From an uncultured Oscillospiraceae bacterium (GTDB lineage: Bacteria; Bacillota; Clostridia; Oscillospirales; Acutalibacteraceae), in the NCBI GenBank assembly GCA_900554525.1, contig USHL01000117.1:1-5143 (forward strand): DNA of 5,143 nucleotides, written 5' to 3'. The stretch's first letter is position 1; the number at the start of each line of letters is the position of its first letter. Below the pieces are notes generated by a model, which was given only the letters and a program-made list of their open reading frames with translations, was not told the DNA's origin and did not search any database. Below, piece by piece: positions 1 to 4,151 of the stretch. The translations under genes were made by a program, and so were the position numbers.

Positions 1-98
1 TGAAATGGACAGAAAATATATCAATAAGCAGGGCAGAACCATTCGGCTTTATATTAAAGCATTATAATAAACCATGCACAAAAATTCAAATCACCTGA
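1..98 (+). other. Possible 3' end of an upstream coding region (frame unresolved)
   Basis: Two forward frames are open from the window edge. One runs from base 2 to a TAA at 65-67 and ends in ...GRTIRLYIKAL. The other runs from base 3 to a TGA at 96-98 and ends in ...NKPCTKIQIT. Either could be the tail of a gene starting before the window, but neither peptide is long enough to recognise, and both could be chance. Between here and the next gene lies about 100 nt in which I see only an imperfect hairpin (CCCGT at 135-139 with ACGGG at 160-164, extendable by G-U pairs) that lacks a T-run. Confidence 0.2.
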
Positions 99-184
99 AA
101 ACATGTGACGGTTGCGGAAACCTTTGATATGCATCCCGTGAGGCATCGGCTGCGCTTTTACGGGAAGAGCGGAAAATAATTTAT

Positions 185-194
185 AAAGGCGGTG
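185..194 (+). promoter_or_regulatory. Near-consensus ribosome binding site that decides the MGMT-like start
   Basis: AAAGGCGGTG matches the ideal Shine-Dalgarno AAAGGAGGTG at 9 of 10 positions. The GTG at 192-194 lies inside this box, so it is a poor start. The in-frame TTG at 201-203 sits 8 nt after the GGCGG core, which is a normal spacing. An in-frame TAA at 177-179 excludes any start further upstream, and the first in-frame ATG (348-350) is already deep in the conserved domain. Confidence 0.6.
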
Positions 195-200
195 GCTTTT

Positions 201-509
201 TTGCCTAAAGTACTGACGGCAAAGCTTATATATGAAATCCTCTCTGCGGTCGAAAAAATACCCGCAGGCAGGGTCGCTACCTACGGACAGATAGCCTGCC
301 TTGTCGGGCGGCCAAATAACGCCAGACTTGTCGGAAGGGTACTTTCCATGGCGGAATACTGCGGCCGCTTTCCCTGTCACCGGGTAGTAAATCACGCCGG
401 ACGTACTGTTCCCGGCTGGCCGGAGCAGAAAACACTTTTGGAAAAAGAGGGCGTGGTCTTCAGGGATGAAAGCCATGTCGACATTAAAAACTTTGTCTGG
501 AAATGTTAA
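201..509 (+). CDS. MGMT/Ogt-family DNA-binding-domain protein (methylated-DNA-protein cysteine methyltransferase-like)
   Basis: This is a small cytoplasmic protein, 102 aa from the TTG start (105 aa if GTG at 192 is used). It corresponds to just the C-terminal helical DNA-binding and active-site domain of O6-alkylguanine-DNA alkyltransferases, without the N-terminal domain of full-length Ogt or MGMT. From the TTG start, visible hallmarks are IPAGRVATYGQIA at about 20-32, the ARLVGRVL segment with the arginine-finger position at about 41-48, PCHRVV with the acceptor Cys at 59, and a C-terminal LLEKEGV followed by VDIKNFVW. Alkyltransferase-like (Atl) proteins of this size usually have Trp or Ala in place of the Cys. 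Here the Cys is retained, so alkyl transfer from O6-alkylguanine is chemically possible, though flipping or sensing without transfer cannot be excluded. The stop lies 1 nt before the favoured start of the acetyltransferase gene, suggesting one transcript. Family assignment is firm; the start codon is less so. Confidence 0.88.
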   Translation: MPKVLTAKLIYEILSAVEKIPAGRVATYGQIACLVGRPNNARLVGRVLSMAEYCGRFPCHRVVNHAGRTVPGWPEQKTLLEKEGVVFRDESHVDIKNFVWKC

Positions 510-510
510 T

Positions 511-1059
511 ATGAAAAACGGAAATCAAATTGTTTACAGAAGAATAACCCCTCCGGAGCTTACTCAACAGATTTTCAGCCGTTTTATCCGCCGGCAGAAA
601 GTCACTGAATGTCTCCGTCCGACGCCTGACGGCGGCTGGTGCGTCAAGGAGATTGCCTTTACCGACGACTGGTCGCCCGATGAAACCGCCGCACTGGCCG
701 CCGAGCTGCGCGAAAACGCAGAATCGGGCGGTCTTGTTCTCGGCGCCTTTGCAGACGGTTTTTTAAAAGGCTTCGTCAGCGTTTCCCCGCTGCCTTTCGG
801 CAGCCGGAGGCAATACCTCGATTTAGTGCATATATATGTCTCCGAAGAGCTTCGGGGAAACGGAATAGGCCGGCGGCTTTTTTCCTCCGCCGCTGTCTGG
901 GCAAAGCAGCGCGGCGCCGAAAAGCTGTATATCTCCGCACATTCCGCGGTTGAAAGCCAGAGCTTTTATATGGCGCTCGGATGTATCGATACCGCTGAGC
1001 CTGAACCCGCGCATATCCAAAAAGAGCCCTGTGACCGCCAGCTTGAATATTCACTGTAA
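511..1059 (+). CDS. GNAT family N-acetyltransferase
   Basis: This is a 182-aa soluble enzyme expected to move an acetyl group from acetyl-CoA to an unknown amine. The GNAT fold is shown by the motif A strand LDLVHIYVSEELRGNGIGRRLF, at roughly 105-126, which holds the acetyl-CoA pyrophosphate loop RGNGIG (Q/RxxGxG/A). It continues into a helix and LYISAHSAVESQSFYMALGC, the motif B region with the usual SxxFYxxLGF-like turn. The tail EPCDRQLEYSL resembles a clostridial GNAT subgroup ending in E-P-x-D-x-QLEY. The substrate is not predictable. The same frame is open from ATGs at 466 and 475 inside the preceding gene. I prefer 511 because the domain begins just after it and it follows the preceding stop by 1 nt, fitting reinitiation, but its own ribosome site is weak (GGA at 499-501). 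The 475 start, behind AGGGA, is the main alternative. Confidence 0.9.
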   Translation: MKNGNQIVYRRITPPELTQQIFSRFIRRQKVTECLRPTPDGGWCVKEIAFTDDWSPDETAALAAELRENAESGGLVLGAFADGFLKGFVSVSPLPFGSRRQYLDLVHIYVSEELRGNGIGRRLFSSAAVWAKQRGAEKLYISAHSAVESQSFYMALGCIDTAEPEPAHIQKEPCDRQLEYSL

Positions 1060-1155
1060 ATCCGATATTCGTTATTTTCCCGCAAAATAAAAAATTTGTT
1101 TGACTTTTTTGACATAATATTATAGTAGATAGTGCTGTTTCACAGCATATCGGAT
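1060..1155. repeat. 9-bp inverted repeat flanking the intergenic region
   Basis: ATCCGATAT at 1060-1068 is the exact reverse complement of ATATCGGAT at 1147-1155. The left arm begins immediately after the acetyltransferase stop. A tight hairpin, TGCTGT (1133-1138) with ACAGCA (1142-1147), abuts the right arm. A 9-bp match in a region this small is uncommon but not impossible by chance. No function is claimed. Confidence 0.35.
1100..1126 (+). promoter_or_regulatory. Weak candidate promoter for the glycosylation gene cluster
   Basis: TTGACT at 1100-1105 resembles a -35 box and TATAGT at 1121-1126 a -10 box, but the spacer is only 15 nt, shorter than the preferred 17. Another -10-like TATAAT lies at 1175-1180, close to the gene, without a convincing -35 box 16-18 nt upstream. 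Some promoter is expected here because the downstream gene is 147 nt from the acetyltransferase, but which box is used cannot be settled by eye. Confidence 0.3.
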
Positions 1156-1186
1156 AAAAGCACACCGCTTTGTATATAATATTATA
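1114..1186. repeat. Two copies of an AT palindrome (ATAATATTATA)
   Basis: The 11-bp sequence ATAATATTATA occurs at 1114-1124 and again at 1176-1186. Its first ten bases are a perfect palindrome, and the second copy extends to a 12-bp palindrome (TATAATATTATA, 1175-1186). The copies are 62 bp apart, close to six helical turns, and both overlap -10-like sequences. They could be paired operator sites or simply low-complexity AT sequence. Confidence 0.35.
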
Positions 1187-1206
1187 AAAAAGGCCGGAAC
1201 AAATAA

Positions 1207-2799
1207 ATGAAAAAGCTTATCAGGCTCTTCAATGCCGTATTTATGGCCGTTCCGCTCGGAACGGCGCTTTTTTTTGCGCTTGTTTACTTCTTCGGCGGCT
1301 GGGGATGGCTTATCCCTGATTTCGGACCGGAGCATTTTATCGGTCTGCCGAAACTCGACAAAAGAATTGTCGGTTTATTGATCGTAATATTCTGCGTCTT
1401 GCTTTTATGCCTGCTTTTAAAGCTTGCCGGCAAGATTGACAAATCGGCCCTGAAGCCGAAAACCAAGGCCCTGCTTTTCTCGGTGTTTATTTTTATATTT
1501 ACGGCAATAACAAGACTTTCGGTGATATACCTTTTCCGCGAAGACCTTGTACCGTTTTCCGATTTTCAGAGATCCTGGGAGCTGGCTCACGGAAATCTCG
1601 AAGCAGGCAAATTCAGCTATTATCTGCTTTTCCCATCATATCTGAATTATTCGGTATACATGAGCGCCGTCATTAAAATATTCGGTGATTCATTTGTCAA
1701 TGTGCTTTATTTGAACACCGTTCTCAGCGGCTTTATCGCCCTGCTTATTTTTCTGACGGTCAAAAAGCTTTCCTCAAATAACATTGCGGCCTTTATCGGC
1801 GGGATGTTATACGCGGCTTTTCCGGCGGAAATCTTGTACAACGCCGTCAACACGCCCGAGTTTCTTACCGTTTCCTTCAATACTGCCGGTGTTCTGCTGC
1901 TTGTATACACATTAAGCTGTGAAACAAAAATAAAATATATCCTTTCTGCCGCGGCGGGCATTTTAATCGGGATCGGCAGCTCATATAAAACCTTCGGCAT
2001 AATTATTTTGATCGCCTTTTCAATGGCATTTGCCGCAAAGCAGCTTATACGCAAAGACAAAAAGCTCCTTTACCGGCTTGCCGTATCGCTCTGCTCGGTA
2101 CTGCTGCTGTTTGCCGGATATACCGTTTCAAAATCCGCCGTATACGGCGTTACTGCAAAAATATACGACACCGAATTAGATACCGGCTCTTCTCTGCCGC
2201 ATTTTTTAATGGTGGGCTTAAATACCGAAGCCGAAGGTCAATACGGCGGCAGTCCTTTGTCTCTGGCGTACGTTGACGCTTATTGGCAAACCGGTCAAAA
2301 TGCCGAAGAAGCAAAAGAAATCGCCTTTGAGGCTTTAAAAAGCGATTGGAAAAACAATCCCGAAAAAATTCCGCGGCTTTTTTTCCGAAAATCGGTCTGG
2401 GCCTGGCAGGACGATATGATTCCGGTGCATTATTTCAACAATACAGTAGGTTTAAAGCCCGACTCGCCGCTTGAAAATTTTATCTATAACTTTACAACAA
2501 AATACGTGCCCTCCGTAAACCAGCTTTACTATGTCCTGCTGCTATTTTCTGCGGTGCTGTTCAGTATTATTTATTTCAGACGGCGGGAGCTTGATTTCGG
2601 TATGGAATTTATCTTTCTCATCATATTCGGATATTTCTGCCTTATGCTTCTTTCCGAAGCTCAAAGCCGGTATAAATGCCTGATAATACCCTATATTTGC
2701 ATTTTATCGTCATTAGGCATATATCAGATTACCAAAACCGTAAAGGAGAGAATAAAAAATGGAAGATTCACTTTACATCGTCGTCCCCGCCTACAATGA
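1207..2799 (+). CDS. Polytopic membrane glycosyltransferase, GT-C / GT39-like
   Basis: This is a 530-aa integral membrane protein, probably the transferase that moves a sugar from a polyprenyl-phosphate donor to an acceptor on the outer face of the membrane. Hydrophobic segments are visible at about 8-30, 53-75, 87-109, 136-158, 164-186, 192-206, 221-236, 244-279, 289-306, 438-457, 467-483 and 491-507. A large hydrophilic, probably extracytoplasmic domain spans about 310-437. An acidic first-loop motif, VPFSDFQ with Asp119, sits where GT-C enzymes place their catalytic Asp, and SEAQSRY at 483-489 resembles the E-x-Q-x-RY near the last helices of bacterial GT39-like proteins. The ATG has only a modest ribosome site (GGA at 1196-1198). 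The last 41 nt overlap the GT2 gene in another frame, encoding a basic tail ending in HRRPRLQ. The partners point to a three-component glycosylation system. Donor and acceptor are unknown, and the exact family is inferred from architecture. Confidence 0.82.
   Translation: MKKLIRLFNAVFMAVPLGTALFFALVYFFGGWGWLIPDFGPEHFIGLPKLDKRIVGLLIVIFCVLLLCLLLKLAGKIDKSALKPKTKALLFSVFIFIFTAITRLSVIYLFREDLVPFSDFQRSWELAHGNLEAGKFSYYLLFPSYLNYSVYMSAVIKIFGDSFVNVLYLNTVLSGFIALLIFLTVKKLSSNNIAAFIGGMLYAAFPAEILYNAVNTPEFLTVSFNTAGVLLLVYTLSCETKIKYILSAAAGILIGIGSSYKTFGIIILIAFSMAFAAKQLIRKDKKLLYRLAVSLCSVLLLFAGYTVSKSAVYGVTAKIYDTELDTGSSLPHFLMVGLNTEAEGQYGGSPLSLAYVDAYWQTGQNAEEAKEIAFEALKSDWKNNPEKIPRLFFRKSVWAWQDDMIPVHYFNNTVGLKPDSPLENFIYNFTTKYVPSVNQLYYVLLLFSAVLFSIIYFRRRELDFGMEFIFLIIFGYFCLMLLSEAQSRYKCLIIPYICILSSLGIYQITKTVKERIKNGRFTLHRRPRLQ
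2741..2750 (+). promoter_or_regulatory. Strong ribosome binding site inside the upstream gene
   Basis: TAAAGGAGAG lies 8 nt before the ATG of the GT2 gene and is entirely within the 3' end of the membrane glycosyltransferase gene. It supports the ATG at 2759 and hence a genuine 41-nt overlap of the two genes. Confidence 0.85.
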
Positions 2800-3475
2800 A
2801 TCGGAAAACATTGAAAAGCTGATAGACGGGTGGTATAATGTTATAGAGAAATTCGGCGGAGAAAACTCCCGTCTGGTCATCATAGATGACGGCAGCCGTG
2901 ACAACACCTATGAAATCGCCCGCAAAGCTGCCGAGACGCGGCCGCTGCTTACTGCCGTGACCAAGCCCAACGGCGGGCACGGCGCAACCGTGCTGTTCGG
3001 CTACCGCTACGCCCTTGAAAACGGTGCGGATTATGTTTTCCAGACCGATTCCGACGGGCAGACCGACCCTGCCGAGTTTGAGGGTTTCTGGAAGCTGCGG
3101 ACAAGCTATGACGCCGTCATAGGCAGCCGACCCGACCGTCAGGACGGCGCGGCGAGAAAGCTGGTCGAAAAGGTCCTGCTCGTTCTTTTGCGCCTGACCT
3201 TCGGCGTTTCGGTTCCCGATTCAAACGCGCCCTTCCGCCTGATGAAAAGCTCGCTTCTGGCGAAATATCTGCCCAAGCTGCCTGAGGACTTCAATCTTCC
3301 CAACGTAATGCTGACGACCTATTTCGCCTATTTTAAGGAAAACATAAAATTCGTCAACATAACATTTAAACCGCGGCAGGGCGGCACAAATTCAATCAAT
3401 ATCAAAAAGATATTCAAAATCGGAAGGAAAGCCGTCGGCGATTTCAGGAGCTTAAAGAAGCACATCAACGACTGA
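2759..3475 (+). CDS. Glycosyltransferase family 2, polyprenol-phosphate sugar synthase type (GtrB/DPM1-like)
   Basis: This 238-aa GT-A fold enzyme is expected to transfer a sugar from a nucleotide donor to a polyprenyl phosphate at the inner face of the membrane. Domain marks, in order: the N-terminal strand YIVVPAYNESENIEKLI (6-22), VIIDDGSRDNT with the nucleotide-binding DDGS (43-46), NGGHGATVLFGYRYA (71-85), QTDSDGQ with the metal-binding DxD at Asp97 and Asp99, GSRPDRQDG (122-130), DSNAPFRLMK (154-163) and RQGGTNS (206-212). These fit the dolichyl/undecaprenyl-phosphate mannose or glucose synthase branch. Unlike GtrB or CsbB, which carry two C-terminal membrane helices, this protein ends soon after the catalytic domain. 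Only one short hydrophobic stretch (about 138-150) could touch the membrane, so it may rely on the GtrA or GT-C partner for anchoring. It starts inside the GT-C gene and is followed 13 nt later by the GtrA gene. The sugar is not predictable. Confidence 0.92.
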   Translation: MEDSLYIVVPAYNESENIEKLIDGWYNVIEKFGGENSRLVIIDDGSRDNTYEIARKAAETRPLLTAVTKPNGGHGATVLFGYRYALENGADYVFQTDSDGQTDPAEFEGFWKLRTSYDAVIGSRPDRQDGAARKLVEKVLLVLLRLTFGVSVPDSNAPFRLMKSSLLAKYLPKLPEDFNLPNVMLTTYFAYFKENIKFVNITFKPRQGGTNSINIKKIFKIGRKAVGDFRSLKKHIND

Positions 3476-3488
3476 ACGGAAAGATATT

Positions 3489-3896
3489 ATGGATTTCAAA
3501 TCGCTTTACGAAAAATACAAGGATTTAATACCGTATGCCGTTTTCGGCGTGCTGACCACCCTTGTCAACGTCGCCGTTTACTGGCTGGCGGCGCATCCGC
3601 TGAAGCTCGGGGTCATGCCGTCTACTGTCATCGCCTGGGTAGCGGCGGTAACCTTTGCCTATGTCACAAACCGCAAATACGTCTTTCACAGCAAAGCTGC
3701 GGGAGCAAAAGCTGTTATGCGGGAAATCATTTCGTTTTTCGCCTGCCGCCTTTTGACCGGCGCGGTCGACTGGGCGTGCATGTTTATTCTGGTTGACTGC
3801 CTGCACTTCAATGACATGGTAATAAAGGTGCTTGCCAATATTATCGTAATACTGCTCAATTATATTGCCAGCAAGCTTTTCATTTTCAAAAAATAA
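3489..3896 (+). CDS. GtrA family membrane protein (putative polyprenyl-phosphate sugar flippase)
   Basis: This is a 135-aa inner-membrane protein with four hydrophobic segments at about 13-35, 44-61, 78-103 and 110-131, the usual size and layout of GtrA/GtcA proteins. Family marks are YAVFGVLTTLVNVAVYW in helix 1, FAYVTNRKYVF with the conserved NRKxVF after helix 2, the LANIIVILLNYIASK segment in helix 4 and the basic end FIFKK. Family members are thought to help carry the sugar-charged polyprenyl phosphate across the membrane so that a GT-C transferase can use it outside; this role is established for some members only in part. A GGAAAG ribosome site lies 5 nt before the ATG, and the gene follows the GT2 stop by 13 nt, so it is almost certainly the last gene of this operon. 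No convincing terminator follows it. Confidence 0.93.
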   Translation: MDFKSLYEKYKDLIPYAVFGVLTTLVNVAVYWLAAHPLKLGVMPSTVIAWVAAVTFAYVTNRKYVFHSKAAGAKAVMREIISFFACRLLTGAVDWACMFILVDCLHFNDMVIKVLANIIVILLNYIASKLFIFKK

Positions 3897-3976
3897 ATAC
3901 CGCTATTATATAACGGATTCGGTCAGCAGTTGCCCATATACGGGTTAAAAATAATTTTTTTGCCAAGCAGTATGAC

Positions 3977-4005
3977 TTGACTTTGCTCCTCCTTTATGCT
4001 AAAAT
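3977..4005 (+). promoter_or_regulatory. Sigma-A promoter of the pyrC transcript
   Basis: TTGACT (3977-3982) and TAAAAT (4000-4005) are separated by exactly 17 nt, and TGC directly before the -10 box gives an extended -10. Transcription would begin around 4011-4013, just upstream of the PyrR-binding hairpin, giving a leader of about 140 nt. The 80 nt between the GtrA gene and this promoter hold only a weak stem and a T-run (3955-3961). Confidence 0.8.
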
Positions 4006-4015
4006 AAATAAAACA

Positions 4016-4051
4016 AATCTTTAAGCAGGGTGCTGTGACGCCGGCAAGATT
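4016..4051 (+). promoter_or_regulatory. PyrR-binding RNA hairpin (anti-antiterminator) in the pyrC leader
   Basis: The lower stem is AAUCUU (4016-4021) with AAGAUU (4046-4051), six perfect pairs. The upper stem is GGUG (4029-4032) with CGCC (4039-4042), closing the hexaloop CUGUGA (4033-4038). The hexaloop fits the CNGNGA loop known from PyrR-binding RNAs, and the U-G wobble next to the closing pair occurs at the same place in the Bacillus binding loops. The asymmetric internal loop carries the conserved CUUUAA on the 5' side and GGCAAG on the 3' side. In Bacillus, PyrR bound to UMP or UTP stabilises this hairpin, freeing the terminator to form. I am confident in the class; the pyrR gene itself is not in the window. 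Confidence 0.82.
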
Positions 4052-4116
4052 GTAATAGTAACCGAACAGGCGCGCGTTTTGCGGGTTTGTTTTGCTTTGC
4101 CAATCTCCTGCTTAAA
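4020..4116 (+). promoter_or_regulatory. Antiterminator pairing of the pyr attenuator
   Basis: UUUAAGCAGG (4020-4029) pairs perfectly over 10 bases with CCUGCUUAAA (4107-4116). The first strand is the 5' side of the PyrR hairpin and the second is the 5' arm of the terminator, so this structure excludes both. An adjoining pairing, AGAUUG (4047-4052) with CAAUCU (4101-4106), would stack beside it. The loop between can form a small hairpin (AACC 4060-4063 with GGUU 4084-4087). This is the default fold when PyrR is not bound and allows read-through into pyrC. Confidence 0.8.
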
Positions 4117-4131
4117 AAGCAGGATTTTTTT
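4106..4131 (+). terminator. Intrinsic terminator of the pyr attenuator
   Basis: UCCUGCUU (4106-4113) and AAGCAGGA (4117-4124) form a perfect 8-bp stem with an AAA loop, followed at once by seven T residues (4125-4131). It lies 20 nt before the pyrC start and so would abort the transcript before translation. Its 5' arm is shared with the antiterminator, which makes it conditional. Confidence 0.9.
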
Positions 4132-4138
4132 ATGTTTT

Positions 4139-4144
4139 AAGGAG
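4139..4144 (+). promoter_or_regulatory. Ribosome binding site of pyrC
   Basis: AAGGAG sits 7 nt before the ATG at 4152, just downstream of the terminator T-run, and fixes the start of the dihydroorotase. An in-frame TAA at 4113-4115 limits any upstream extension. Confidence 0.88.
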
Positions 4145-4151
4145 CATTGCC

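Noticed and set aside
63..68. TATAAT as a -10 box for the MGMT-like gene
   Set aside because: No acceptable -35 box is found 16-18 nt upstream and the surrounding sequence may still be coding.
54..476. Long reverse-strand open frame opposite the MGMT-like gene
   Set aside because: It lies antisense to a recognisable family domain, has no recognisable motif of its own and no good ribosome site; it is a shadow frame.
1072..1090. TTATTTT-CCCGC-AAAATAA hairpin after the acetyltransferase gene
   Set aside because: The stem is seven A-U pairs only, and no T-run follows directly, so it is not a convincing intrinsic terminator.
776..1165. Reverse-strand open frame opposite the acetyltransferase and the intergenic region
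   Set aside because: Its arginine-rich, low-complexity translation is typical of an antisense shadow of a GC-rich gene.
3932..3961. Possible terminator after the GtrA gene
   Set aside because: The stem GCCC/GGGT is only four pairs including a G-U, and the seven-T run is about 10 nt away. Too weak to call, though a weak or factor-dependent stop is possible.
4025..4051. ZTP or other purine/folate riboswitch suggested by GCTGTGACGCCGGC
   Set aside because: The resemblance is limited to a few bases and the conserved second domain is missing. The PyrR hairpin explains the loop, internal loop, switch strands and the downstream gene.
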